Shown in pieces: positions 1 to 7,068 of a DNA stretch of 10,508 nt. The DNA comes from Rhodoferax sp. GTDB lineage: Bacteria; Pseudomonadota; Gammaproteobacteria; Burkholderiales; Burkholderiaceae_C. The stretch lies in assembly GCA_026785765.1 (NCBI GenBank), contig JAJAZK010000035.1:1-10508 (forward strand). The letters are read 5' to 3'. The notes under the pieces were generated by a model. It did no database searches, was not told where the DNA came from, and saw only the letters and a list, made by a program, of their open reading frames with translations. Position 1 is the first letter of the stretch. The number at the start of each line of letters is the position of its first letter. The position numbers were made by a program, and so were the translations under genes.

Positions 1-618
1 CATCTGGCCGAGAGCCAGGCCAATCCCGCGATTGCCCATGGCCGCAGCGTGACATCCATAGCGGACTGGGGACTGTTTCTGAAAGCTGGCAGTTCGCTGA
101 TAGGCTGCGGGCAACCGATCGCCCTGCGTTTCCCGGACCGGCGCAATGACCACGAGGTCGAACTTGGCGTTGTGATTGGTGCCCGCTGCCAACAAGTGAC
201 ACGGGCACAGGCCATGTCCTGCGTGGCGGGTTACACAGTGGCGCTGGACATGACATTGCGCGGAACCGAGTTCCAGTGCTTTCGCAAGTCGATCGACAGT
301 TATTCGGTGCTCGGGCCGTGGATGGTCACCGCCGACGAGATCGCCGACCCGAACCAGCTGGACCTGTGGCTCAAGGTGAACGGGGAAATGCGCCAGCAGT
401 CGAATACGCGCCATCTCGTCTATGACATCGCACGCCTGATCGAGTTCGCGTCGTCGTTCTACACGCTGGAGGCGGGCGACGTGATCATGACTGGCACACC
501 CGAAGGTGTGGGGCCGGTCGTGCCCGGCGACCTGATCGAGGCGGGAATCGCCCAGGTCGGTGAGTTTGCCATCCGTGTGGCGCCGGACTATGCAGTGCCG
601 GTCCTTCTATCCACATAA
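1..618 (+). CDS. Fumarylacetoacetate hydrolase family protein (5' truncated by window edge)
   Basis: This is the C-terminal ~205 residues of an FAH-fold enzyme. The family cleaves or isomerises beta-diketo and 2-oxo acids late in aromatic catabolism (fumarylpyruvate or acylpyruvate hydrolase, homoprotocatechuate isomerase/decarboxylase, 2-keto-4-pentenoate hydratase). The frame is open to base 1, and residues matching the family core precede the first internal GTG at 49, so the true start is left of the window. Visible motifs are FLKAGSSLIG, then HEVELGVVIG, whose two Glu codons (154 and 160) are probable Mg ligands. An Asp in VALDMT (codon 247) is the likely third ligand, and GTPEGVG lies near the C-terminus. 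The usual 'ND' at the Asp position is 'LD' here, a small deviation. It is the first visible gene of the forward operon, with a 28-nt gap to the next. Family assignment is firm; the substrate is unknown. Confidence 0.88.
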   Translation, partial: HLAESQANPAIAHGRSVTSIADWGLFLKAGSSLIGCGQPIALRFPDRRNDHEVELGVVIGARCQQVTRAQAMSCVAGYTVALDMTLRGTEFQCFRKSIDSYSVLGPWMVTADEIADPNQLDLWLKVNGEMRQQSNTRHLVYDIARLIEFASSFYTLEAGDVIMTGTPEGVGPVVPGDLIEAGIAQVGEFAIRVAPDYAVPVLLST

Positions 619-646
619 ATTCTTGACCAAAGGGATATCGCAACCT

Positions 647-1207
647 ATGGCTTCTTTGAACGTGCTGGGCATTTGTGGCAGCTTGCGCGCCAACTCCGCC
701 AACCGCCACGCGTTGGCAGCGGCGGCAGAGCTCATGCCTGCCACGATGCAACTGACGGTTGCGGACTATTCCGAACTGCCGCTGTACAACCAGGATGTGC
801 AGGATCGGGGCATGCCCGCTGCAGCGACGCGCCTGGCCGAGCAGATCCGTGCCGCCGATGCGCTGCTGATTGCCAGCCCGGAGTACAACTTCTCGGTATC
901 GGGCGTATTGAAGAACGCGATCGACTGGATGTCGCGGGTTCCGCCGCAGCCTTTCAAGGACAAGCCGGTGGCGCTGCTGTCGGCGACGGCCGGGCCGCTG
1001 GGTGGCGCGCGCCACCAGTACGAGCTGCGCAAGATTCTGGGCGGACTGGACGCCCTGGTACTGACCAAGCCGGAGGTTTTTATCGGCTTGTGCCAGACCA
1101 AGTTCGATGCAAACGGAGTGCTGGTGGACCCGGCAACGCGCAAGGTGGTGACGGACCAGATGCTGGCTTTGGAGGTGTGGATCAACCGGGTTCTGGTCAG
1201 GCAGTGA
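647..1207 (+). CDS. NADPH-dependent FMN reductase / quinone reductase (flavodoxin-like)
   Basis: This 186-residue cytosolic flavoprotein belongs to the NADPH-dependent FMN reductase family (SsuE/ChrR/ArsH-like fold). Members reduce FMN, quinones or other small acceptors with NAD(P)H. The phosphate-binding loop is GSLRANSAN at residues 11-19. The flavin-binding signature SPEYNFSVSG begins at residue 77 and continues into LKNAIDWMSR. A late glycine-rich segment (TAGPLGGARHQ) is also typical of the family. I chose ATG 647 because the family motif starts a few residues later and AAAGGGA (629-635) lies 11 nt upstream; the frame stays open back to 560, but that part overlaps the FAH gene. It sits between the FAH gene and the transporter in the same operon. 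It may reduce a quinone formed from a dihydroxylated aromatic, or feed flavin to an oxygenase, but neither is shown. Confidence 0.88.
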   Translation: MASLNVLGICGSLRANSANRHALAAAAELMPATMQLTVADYSELPLYNQDVQDRGMPAAATRLAEQIRAADALLIASPEYNFSVSGVLKNAIDWMSRVPPQPFKDKPVALLSATAGPLGGARHQYELRKILGGLDALVLTKPEVFIGLCQTKFDANGVLVDPATRKVVTDQMLALEVWINRVLVRQ

Positions 1208-1227
1208 TGGGGTGCAGTTCAATTAAC

Positions 1228-1234
1228 AAGGAGA
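1228..1234 (+). promoter_or_regulatory. Shine-Dalgarno site for the ABC substrate-binding protein
   Basis: AAGGAGA lies 8 nt before ATG 1243. It is the strongest ribosome-binding site in the window and fixes this start, although the frame is open much further upstream. High expression of the periplasmic binding protein relative to the membrane parts is usual for such importers. Confidence 0.8.
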
Positions 1235-1242
1235 CAAGGATC

Positions 1243-2397
1243 ATGAAACAGGTATTTTTAACGAAGGCGCGGTCGGTGCTGGCCGCTTCCCTGATGGCAC
1301 TGGCGCCGCTGGTATTCGCCCAGAATACGATCAGGATCGGCATGATCACCGACAAGGTGGGTCCGGCCAAAGCGTTTGCAGAACCGGTCGCGCAGGGTGC
1401 CGTATTCGCTGCCAGGGAGCTCAACGCCAGGGGCGGGTTGCTGGGGCGGCAAATCGAGTTGCTGGTGGAGGACGACCAGGGCAAGCCGGATGTATCGGCG
1501 ACGGCCGCGCGCAAGTTGGTGGATGCCGGCGCGGTCTTCATCCTGTCGGTATCGCTGACACCGGCCACGCAGCAGGCACAGTCGGTGACGCTGGAGACCA
1601 AGGTACCGCACCTGACCCCTTCCAATAGCGGCGACACGCTGACCACGCAGATTGCCAATCCCAATTTCTGGCAGACCGGGCCGCTGGCATCTACCCAAAT
1701 CGCCACCCTGTTGTCCTATGCCCGCAACAAGAACTACAAACGCGTCGCGCTGATTACTGAAAACTCGGCGCTGGGCCAGCTGACGAATCAGTTCTTCAAG
1801 GCCGGATTGGAGAAAAGCGGAATCCAGGTCGTGAGTGAAGAGGTCGTGCCCGGTGGTTCCACCAGCGCCGACCCGCAGATGCAGAAGATCCGTGCCTCCA
1901 ACGCGGACGCGCTGTTCATGACCGGGGTGACGGTGCCGGAGAACGCATTGATTCTGCGTGCCTACCGCCAGCTCGGACTGAAGATACCCGTGTTGGCGAA
2001 CTACAACCTGTCGATCCCGGTGTACGCGACGATCGCCAAGGGCTTGCTCGATGGTGTGGTTTTCGTCGATGCCTTTGATCCGGTCAAGGCTGAAACGCGC
2101 CGCTTCATCGATGGCTACAAAAAAGACACCGGCACCGAGCCCTTCAACCTCAACGGTTACGGCTATGACGGTCTGATGCTGGTGGCGGACGCGATCCGTC
2201 GCGCCGGCTCCACCGACAAAGACAAGGTGCGTGACGCAATGCAGGCAACCCGGGGCTATCAGTCCGTGATGGGTGGCATCGGCTCCAGTTACGGTTTTGC
2301 GGACGGACGCCGCACGGGTTTCGACACCAACGGCATGGTGGTGCGGGTGTATGAGGGTGACCTGCAGGGCAAAGTGGTGCACGTCGGTCAGAAGTGA
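1243..2397 (+). CDS. livK: Branched-chain amino acid-type ABC transporter, periplasmic substrate-binding protein
   Basis: This 384-residue exported protein of the LivK/Peripla_BP_6 class captures substrate in the periplasm and delivers it to the two permeases that follow. A Sec signal peptide is clear: basic start (MKQVFLTKAR), hydrophobic core, and likely cleavage after VFA at residue 26. No lipobox cysteine is seen. The mature N-terminus (IRIGMITDKVGPAKAF, then GAVFAARELNARGG) is the family's first beta-alpha unit. DDQGKPDVSATAARKLVD and the NGYGYDGLMLVADAIRRAG stretch are also characteristic. It is 35 nt from the reductase gene, and its TGA overlaps the GTG of the permease gene. In catabolic operons, members of this class often bind aromatic or other carboxylates rather than leucine. 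That is expected here but not proven, so livK is a family label only. Confidence 0.92.
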   Translation: MKQVFLTKARSVLAASLMALAPLVFAQNTIRIGMITDKVGPAKAFAEPVAQGAVFAARELNARGGLLGRQIELLVEDDQGKPDVSATAARKLVDAGAVFILSVSLTPATQQAQSVTLETKVPHLTPSNSGDTLTTQIANPNFWQTGPLASTQIATLLSYARNKNYKRVALITENSALGQLTNQFFKAGLEKSGIQVVSEEVVPGGSTSADPQMQKIRASNADALFMTGVTVPENALILRAYRQLGLKIPVLANYNLSIPVYATIAKGLLDGVVFVDAFDPVKAETRRFIDGYKKDTGTEPFNLNGYGYDGLMLVADAIRRAGSTDKDKVRDAMQATRGYQSVMGGIGSSYGFADGRRTGFDTNGMVVRVYEGDLQGKVVHVGQK

Positions 2398-3278
2398 GAG
2401 ACTTCCTGGAGTTGGTCGTCAGCGCGACGGCCAGCGGCTGCGTCTACGCGCTGGTGGCGCTCGCCTATCTGTTGATCACCCGGCCGACCGGCATCATCAA
2501 CTTTGCGGTTGGTGAGTGGGCTATGGTCGGCGCGTTCGGTGGTTTTTTGCTGCTGTCGCGTTTTCCGATTCCCTACCCGGTGGCGATCGGCCTGATCCTG
2601 CTCGGCATGTTTGTGGTGGGCGGGTTGACCGAGCGCTTGACGGTACGGCCGCTGGTTGAGGCGGGTGCGCCGCCTTTGGCTCCGATCCTGGCATTGCTGG
2701 GCATGCTGGTGGTTTTTCGTGAACTCATTTCCCTGAGCTTTGGCCCGGACCCGCAACCGGTGCCGCCAGCATTCGGTTTTGGCCGACTCGAACTCGGCAT
2801 GCTTGCCGGTTCGCACCAGAGTTTCTTCATCATCGCGCTAACCGCCGTGGTGTTCACCGGGGTGTGGTTCTTCTTCGAGCGCACATTGGCGGGCAAGTCG
2901 TTCGAGGCGGTGGCGATCGATCGGCGCGCTGCCGCGCTGATGGGAATCAACTTGCGCCTGGTGACGGTGTTGGCCTTTTGCGCCGGTGGGGCGGTGGCCG
3001 GCCTGGCCGGCCTGCTGGTGGCGCCGAACGTGTCGGCGCATTACCTGATGGGGCTGCCGCTGGCCATCCAGGGTTTCACGGCATTGGTCATCGGCGGTGT
3101 CGGGCGCGTCGAAGGCGCATTGCTGGGGGGGCTGATCCTGGCCTTCGTCGAGCAGTTCACGGTGCGCTACGCCCCGGTGCCGCCTGGCCTGGCGATGGGG
3201 GTTCCGCTGGTACTGCTCATCGGTTTCCTGTTGCTGCGCCCGACCGGTTTGCTGTTGGCGCGTGAGGCGCGTGCGTGA
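2394..3278 (+). CDS. livH: Branched-chain amino acid-type ABC transporter permease (LivH-like)
   Basis: This 294-residue integral inner-membrane protein has about eight hydrophobic segments and is one half of the translocation pore. Family features are the N-terminal ASGCVYALVALAYLLI helix, GIINFAVGEWAMVGAF (the usual 'NFAxGE/EhhhhGA' stretch), and the cytoplasmic coupling region ALMGINLRLVTVLAF followed by AGLAGLL. The C-terminal GGVGRVEGALLGGLILAFVE also fits. The start is GTG 2394, overlapping the binding-protein stop as GTGA. No convincing Shine-Dalgarno precedes it, so translation probably depends on coupling. Its own TGA overlaps the next GTG in the same way. Length is typical. The permease role is secure; the transported compound is not known. 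Confidence 0.92.
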   Translation: MRDFLELVVSATASGCVYALVALAYLLITRPTGIINFAVGEWAMVGAFGGFLLLSRFPIPYPVAIGLILLGMFVVGGLTERLTVRPLVEAGAPPLAPILALLGMLVVFRELISLSFGPDPQPVPPAFGFGRLELGMLAGSHQSFFIIALTAVVFTGVWFFFERTLAGKSFEAVAIDRRAAALMGINLRLVTVLAFCAGGAVAGLAGLLVAPNVSAHYLMGLPLAIQGFTALVIGGVGRVEGALLGGLILAFVEQFTVRYAPVPPGLAMGVPLVLLIGFLLLRPTGLLLAREARA

Positions 3279-4207
3279 AAGCGTTGGCGGGGTACCTGCT
3301 GGCTGCCCTGGTTCTGTCGGCGCTGGCGTTTGTGCTGGGTTCGTACCAGACCGACGTCTACCGCAAGCTGCTGCTGTGGATCACGCTGGCGCTGGGCTAC
3401 AACTTCCTGTTCGGCATTGCCGGGCAGGTCGCGTTTTCGCATTTCGCGTTTTACGGGATTGGTGCGTACGCCATCCTGATCCTGCTGTTCCAGGTAGGTC
3501 TACCGCTGCCGCTGGCGATCCTTGCCGGGATCGCGTTGTGCGTCGTGTTGTCGCTGCTGGTGGCGATTCCCGCCACCCGGCTGGAAGGTTTCTATCTGGC
3601 ACTGGCCACGCTGGCGTTTGCCCAGCTGTTCGTGGTCGTGCTCAACGAAGGCCGCTCAATCACCGGCGGCACCGGGGGCCTGGCCAACTACCGCCTGCCC
3701 GATGTGTTGGGTGTGCGCATCACCGGTCCCTGGTACACGGTGGTGATCGTGCTGCTGATGCTTGGCACACTGGCCTTGCTGTGGAGGCTGGACAAGTCCT
3801 GGTTCGGGCGCGCCTGCCGGGCAGTGCGGGATGACGCGCAGGCAGCCCAGGCGATGGGGGTCAACGTGGCGCGAACCAAGATCATTGCTTACGCCATCAC
3901 GTCGGCGCTGGCCGGTGTAGCGGGCATGGTCTACGCTTTTGTTGACAACACGGTGAGCCCGGTCACGTTCGGACTCGAAAACGTTTTCCAATTGTTGTTC
4001 ATGGTGATTGTTGGCGGCAGTGGTCGGCACGCCGGCGCCATTGTGGGTGCGGTGCTGCTGTACCTGTTGCCGGTTTTTCTGTCCCCGCTGATCGGGCATC
4101 ACCATGCCTTGGTGTTTGGTCTGGTAATGGTGGCGGTGGTACTGTTTCAGCCCAAAGGCCTGATCGGCATCTGGGACTATTGGGTGGCACGCTGGAGAGC
4201 GGCATGA
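3275..4207 (+). CDS. livM: Branched-chain amino acid-type ABC transporter permease (LivM-like)
   Basis: This second pore subunit has 310 residues and many hydrophobic helices. The LivM hallmark segment reads FGIAGQVAFSHFAFYGIGAY, a variant of the common GQxSLGHAAFFGIGAY form: Ser-Leu-Gly-His is replaced by Ala-Phe-Ser-His. AIPATRLEGFYLALATLAFAQ, the TGGTGGL loop, and the coupling region AMGVNVARTKIIAYAITSAL followed by AGVAGM are standard. GTG 3275 is chosen because it overlaps the preceding TGA (GTGA) and GAGG (3264-3267) lies 7 nt upstream. The TGA overlaps the ATG of the ATPase gene. It should work with the LivH-like subunit as a heterodimeric channel. A basic C-terminal tail after the last helix (YWVARWRAA) is cytoplasmic. 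Confidence 0.92.
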   Translation: MKALAGYLLAALVLSALAFVLGSYQTDVYRKLLLWITLALGYNFLFGIAGQVAFSHFAFYGIGAYAILILLFQVGLPLPLAILAGIALCVVLSLLVAIPATRLEGFYLALATLAFAQLFVVVLNEGRSITGGTGGLANYRLPDVLGVRITGPWYTVVIVLLMLGTLALLWRLDKSWFGRACRAVRDDAQAAQAMGVNVARTKIIAYAITSALAGVAGMVYAFVDNTVSPVTFGLENVFQLLFMVIVGGSGRHAGAIVGAVLLYLLPVFLSPLIGHHHALVFGLVMVAVVLFQPKGLIGIWDYWVARWRAA

Positions 4208-4989
4208 CGCAAGCCCCGTTGCTGGTGACACGCGGCCTGACAAAACGTTTTGGCGGGTTGCTTGCGGTCGCCGATCTGGATCTGGATGTCCACACTGGTG
4301 AAATTCTTGGTGTGATCGGTCCCAACGGGGCGGGCAAGAGCACCACGTTCAACATGAGCGCCGGCGCCTTGGCGCCAACCGCCGGTGGCATTGAATTCGC
4401 AGGCAAATCCACCGTTGGCTTGCCCACCCATGCGATGGCGGGTTATGGCATTGTGCGCACCTTCCAGCACAACAAGCCGTTCCACAGCATGTCGGTGCGG
4501 GAGAACATCATGCTGGGCATGCACACGCGCATGAACCTGTCGCTGCTGCAGGTGTTGCTGCGCAGCCGTGCGGCGCTGCAGGCCGAGCGGGACGCGGTGC
4601 ACACAGCAGATGGCCTGATCGACTTCGTCGGCCTGTCTGCTGCGCGCGACAGCGAAGTCGGCAACCTGTCGTTCGGCCAGGGCCGCCTGCTGGAAATTGC
4701 GCGCGCCCTGGCGGCGCAGCCACGCCTGATGCTGTTCGACGAACCGGCGGCTGGGCTGACACCGGCGGAATGTGATCGCGTCGCCGGGATCATCCGCGCA
4801 ATCGCGGCGCGCGGCATCGCGGTGCTGTTGATCGAGCACGACATGCGCTTCCTGATGGCATTGGCGCAGCGCGTGGTGGTCCTCAACTGCGGTCGCAAGA
4901 TCGCTCAGGGTACGCCGCAGCAGGTGCAGGTGGATGCGCAGGTGGTGTCGGCGTATCTCGGAAACCTGGGAGCCGGCGCGCATGCTTGA
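4204..4989 (+). CDS. livG: ABC transporter ATP-binding protein (LivG-like)
   Basis: This 261-residue cytosolic ATPase of the LivG class energises the importer. Walker A is GPNGAGKST at residues 39-47, the Q-loop is in VRTFQHN, the signature is LSFGQ at 155-159, and Walker B is LMLFDEP with Asp179-Glu180. The switch His is in LLIEHDM. LSFGQ in place of LSGGQ is normal for LivG-type proteins, which usually have LSYGQ. The longer helical insertion and C-terminal tail (AYLGN) also point to LivG rather than LivF. ATG 4204 overlaps the permease stop (ATGA) and has GGAG (4194-4197) 6 nt upstream; an in-frame start at 4180 would intrude into the permease gene and lacks support. It overlaps the LivF-like gene by 8 nt. 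Confidence 0.93.
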   Translation: MTQAPLLVTRGLTKRFGGLLAVADLDLDVHTGEILGVIGPNGAGKSTTFNMSAGALAPTAGGIEFAGKSTVGLPTHAMAGYGIVRTFQHNKPFHSMSVRENIMLGMHTRMNLSLLQVLLRSRAALQAERDAVHTADGLIDFVGLSAARDSEVGNLSFGQGRLLEIARALAAQPRLMLFDEPAAGLTPAECDRVAGIIRAIAARGIAVLLIEHDMRFLMALAQRVVVLNCGRKIAQGTPQQVQVDAQVVSAYLGNLGAGAHA

Positions 4990-5701
4990 AGTCAGTGGAC
5001 TGAGCGCTGGTTACGGGCATGGCAGCGTGGTGCAGGACATCAATCTGCAGGTCGCGCGTGGCGAGGCCGTGGCGTTGTTGGGTCCCAACGGCGCGGGCAA
5101 GTCGACCCTGCTCGGCGCGCTCTCCGGCACCCTGCGCGAGCGCACCGGCGCGGTTCGGATGGGCGGCATTGATCTCTGCGGTTTGCCATCCCATGCCATC
5201 GTCGCGGCCGGCCTGGTGCAGGTGCCCGAGGGGCGGCGCATGTTTGCCCCAATGTCGGTTGAGGACAACCTGCGCTTGGGAACGGTGCGGCTGCAGGGAG
5301 GCAGTGCCCGCGTCGCGCAGCAGTTCGATTACGTCTACCAGTTGTTTCCGCGCCTGGCCGAGCGCCGCCACCAGCTTGCCGGTACTCTGTCGGGCGGTGA
5401 GCAACAAATGGTGGCGATTGGTCGCGCGCTGATGTCGTCGCCGCGCCTGCTGCTGCTGGACGAACCCTTCCTTGGGCTGGCCCCCCTGGTAGTGCAGGAA
5501 ATCCGCCACGCGCTCGATGCCCTGCGCACGACCGGCTTGACGATGTTGCTGGTAGAGCAGAAACTGGACATTGCACTGCCGTTCACAACCCGTGCCTACG
5601 TGATGGTCAAGGGCCGGATCGCATTGGAGCAGCCGAGTCCGCAGCTTGCGGCCCGGGCTGATCTGGGGCAACTGTATTTTGATCTGGCGAAGGATCGCTG
5701 A
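4982..5701 (+). CDS. livF: ABC transporter ATP-binding protein (LivF-like)
   Basis: This second ATPase subunit has 239 residues, typical for LivF. It starts MLEVSGLSAGYG, and the aromatic A-loop 'YG' is visible. Walker A is GPNGAGKST at 34-42. The LivF-specific VPEGRRMFAPMSVEDNL block contains the equivalent of the Q-loop. The signature LSGGEQQM starts at 136, Walker B is LLLLDEP with Asp160-Glu161, and VEQ replaces the switch His context, as is usual in LivF. ATG 4982 sits inside the end of the LivG-like gene with GGGAG (4968-4972) 9 nt upstream. The longer in-frame extension to 4934 overlaps the upstream gene further and has no motif. With this gene the importer is complete: binding protein, two permeases, two ATPases. 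Confidence 0.93.
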   Translation: MLEVSGLSAGYGHGSVVQDINLQVARGEAVALLGPNGAGKSTLLGALSGTLRERTGAVRMGGIDLCGLPSHAIVAAGLVQVPEGRRMFAPMSVEDNLRLGTVRLQGGSARVAQQFDYVYQLFPRLAERRHQLAGTLSGGEQQMVAIGRALMSSPRLLLLDEPFLGLAPLVVQEIRHALDALRTTGLTMLLVEQKLDIALPFTTRAYVMVKGRIALEQPSPQLAARADLGQLYFDLAKDR

Positions 5702-5706
5702 AAGGA
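5701..5706 (+). promoter_or_regulatory. Shine-Dalgarno site deciding the start of the first VOC gene
   Basis: AAAGGA begins on the last base of the LivF-like stop codon and ends 5 nt before ATG 5712. Another in-frame ATG at 5706 overlaps this site, so 5712 is the better start. A weaker AAGGA lies further upstream (5690-5694) and could serve 5706. Confidence 0.55.
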
Positions 5707-5711
5707 TGACC

Positions 5712-6338
5712 ATGCCGAAGCAACCGATGCGCGCGCGCCACCATGCGATTCCATTGACGCGCGGCATCCACCATCTTGCGCTGAATACTGATGACATGAA
5801 GATGACCATCGACTTCTATGCGGGCGTACTCGGCATGCCGTTGGTGCATGCGCTGCGGGTGCCGCCGGGTGTCGGTGTCGGTCCTGGCAACCGCGGTAAC
5901 CCGCCATTCGAGAACCTGCGCCATTACTTCTTTGATGCAGGCGGGGACACATTGGTGGCTTTCTTCGAGATGCCCAAGGGCGCAAAACAGCAAGGGGACC
6001 GCAACGCGCTGGCGGCAATGCAGCATTGCTCCTTCACGGCCACGCAGGAACGCTTCGAACAACTGGTGCAGCGCCTGCATGACGCCGCAGTTCCGCTGAT
6101 CGGACCCATTCCGGTCGGTGCCGCGACCTGGTCGGTCTACTTCATGGATCCGAATGGCATCCGTCTCGAGTTCTCCTGGCAAGAGGACGACGGCGAGGAT
6201 GTACGCGTTGCGGAGCGCTGGACGCAAACCCGCGCAGAAACACTGACCGAATTGCGCTCGGTCAGCGACGACCACGCCTGGTTGGACCACGTGACCCGGC
6301 ACTTGCCGGAAACGCGCGAGGGCGGGCGCACACCATGA
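5712..6338 (+). CDS. VOC-superfamily protein (glyoxalase / extradiol dioxygenase fold), copy 1
   Basis: This 208-residue cytosolic protein of the vicinal-oxygen-chelate superfamily includes glyoxalases, epimerases and type I extradiol dioxygenases. The first betaalphabetabetabeta module opens with GIHHLALNTDD and FYAGVLGMPLVHALR, and the second carries SVYFMDPNGIRLEF. Putative metal ligands are His21, His105 (in MQHCSF) and Glu153, the 2-His-1-Glu set that metal-dependent VOC enzymes use. An insertion of about 20 residues rich in Gly/Pro/Val (PPGVGVGPGNRG) separates the first two strands, and a polar C-terminal extension follows the fold. The gene is 10 nt after the transporter, and its TGA overlaps an ATG (ATGA) of the next gene's frame. 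Together with the neighbouring paralogue it suggests oxygen-dependent cleavage or isomerisation of a dihydroxy or keto intermediate. The activity cannot be named from sequence alone. Confidence 0.85.
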   Translation: MPKQPMRARHHAIPLTRGIHHLALNTDDMKMTIDFYAGVLGMPLVHALRVPPGVGVGPGNRGNPPFENLRHYFFDAGGDTLVAFFEMPKGAKQQGDRNALAAMQHCSFTATQERFEQLVQRLHDAAVPLIGPIPVGAATWSVYFMDPNGIRLEFSWQEDDGEDVRVAERWTQTRAETLTELRSVSDDHAWLDHVTRHLPETREGGRTP

Positions 6339-6343
6339 AGGAG
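6338..6343 (+). promoter_or_regulatory. Shine-Dalgarno site deciding the start of the second VOC gene
   Basis: AAGGAG ends 6 nt before ATG 6350. The alternative ATG at 6335 overlaps the previous stop as ATGA but has no comparable site before it. I prefer 6350; 6335 would add five residues (MKEHR). Confidence 0.6.
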
Positions 6344-6349
6344 CATCGC

Positions 6350-6877
6350 ATGAGCGGATTCGTACCTGTCAGAGGGCTGCATCACGTGGCCTACCGCTGC
6401 CGTGATGCGGAGGAAACCCGGCATTTCTATGAAGACATCCTGGGCCTGCCGCTGGTGCACCTGGTGCGTGCCGATACGGTGGGCAGCACCGGCGAACATT
6501 GTCCTTTTGTGCACCTGTTCTTCGAGCTGACCGACGGCAGTTGTGTCGCGTTCTTCGACCTTGGCGACAACCTCGCGGCGGCGCCGTCGCCCAACACACC
6601 CTTGTGGGTCAACCATCTCGCACTGCGGGTCGACTCGGCTGCCAAAGTCGATGAAGCCCGGCTGCGCCTGGTCGCGGCCGGTGTCGACGTGCTCGGCCCG
6701 GTGTCGCATGACGGTTTCGTGCACTCAATCTACTTCTTCGACCCGAACGGAGTTCGCCTTGAACTCACGTTGACCATATCCAGTGCGGACGAAGTGCAGG
6801 GATTTCGCCGGGATGCACGGGCAGCTTGCGACCAATGGACCCTGGAGAAGACGACGCGGACGGCGGCGGTGGCATGA
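6350..6877 (+). CDS. VOC-superfamily protein (glyoxalase / extradiol dioxygenase fold), copy 2
   Basis: This 175-residue VOC protein is clearly related to the preceding one. Shared segments are GLHHVAYRCRD, FYEDILGLPLVHLVR, CVAFFDL and SIYFFDPNGVRLEL. Probable metal ligands are His12, His89 (VNHLALRV) and Glu138, so the full 2-His-1-Glu set is kept. It lacks the Gly/Pro insertion of copy 1 and is shorter at the N-terminus. The C-terminal tail (EKTTRTAAVA) runs into the tandem-repeat region. Its TGA overlaps an ATG at 6874 (ATGA) that leads into a repeat-encoded small frame. The pair may act on two steps of one pathway or as a heteromer. Family membership is firm and function is open. Confidence 0.86.
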   Translation: MSGFVPVRGLHHVAYRCRDAEETRHFYEDILGLPLVHLVRADTVGSTGEHCPFVHLFFELTDGSCVAFFDLGDNLAAAPSPNTPLWVNHLALRVDSAAKVDEARLRLVAAGVDVLGPVSHDGFVHSIYFFDPNGVRLELTLTISSADEVQGFRRDARAACDQWTLEKTTRTAAVA

Positions 6878-7068
6878 GCGCCGCGCCGGGCCGCTCCCAA
6901 GCAAGCTCGCACCGCAGCGCGCTGCGCGAAGGTATTCCATTGAGCTCCGCCGGGCCGCTCCCAAGGCGCTCGCACCGCAGCGCGCCGCGCGAAGGTATTC
7001 CATTCAGCGCCGCCGGGCCGCTCGAAAGGCAATCGCAGCGCAGCCGCCCTTCGAAGGCACTGCAGTGA
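6874..7068 (+). CDS. Small repeat-encoded ORF, coupled on both sides (64 aa, doubtful protein)
   Basis: An ATG overlapping the VOC copy 2 stop (ATGA) opens a 64-codon frame. Its TGA at 7066-7068 overlaps the GTG of the hydrolase (GTGA). The product is Ser/Arg/Pro/Gly-rich, low in hydrophobic residues, and made of three ~21-residue repeats. Examples are SAGPLPRRSHRSAPREGIP in the second and SAAGPLERQSQRSRP in the third. It has no recognisable domain or signal peptide. It could be a leader-like frame whose translation carries ribosomes from one gene to the next across the inserted repeats, or a chance reading of repeat DNA, since this segment is open in several frames. I see no Shine-Dalgarno immediately before 6874. 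A stable protein is unlikely. Confidence 0.25.
   Translation: MSAAPGRSQASSHRSALREGIPLSSAGPLPRRSHRSAPREGIPFSAAGPLERQSQRSRPSKALQ

Noticed and set aside
485..1222. Minus-strand open frame opposite the FAH and FMN reductase genes
   Set aside because: It is Arg/Gln/His-rich shadow sequence with no motif, opposite two clear genes.
673..1242. Long in-frame N-terminal extension of the substrate-binding protein
   Set aside because: It lies over the FMN reductase gene in another frame. The signal peptide and strong Shine-Dalgarno place the start at 1243.
1208..1242. Internal promoter ahead of the binding-protein gene
   Set aside because: The 35-nt gap holds a good Shine-Dalgarno but no recognisable -35/-10 pair.
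6913..6926. 14-bp palindrome as a terminator or operator
   Set aside because: It is intact only in repeat unit 1, has no T-tract, and is a likely by-product of GCGC-rich repeat sequence.
6783..7064. Extension of the alpha/beta hydrolase upstream through the repeats (94 more residues)
   Set aside because: It is built from VOC2 coding DNA and repeat sequence read in another frame. It has no domain, and GTG 7065 has its own GAAGG site.
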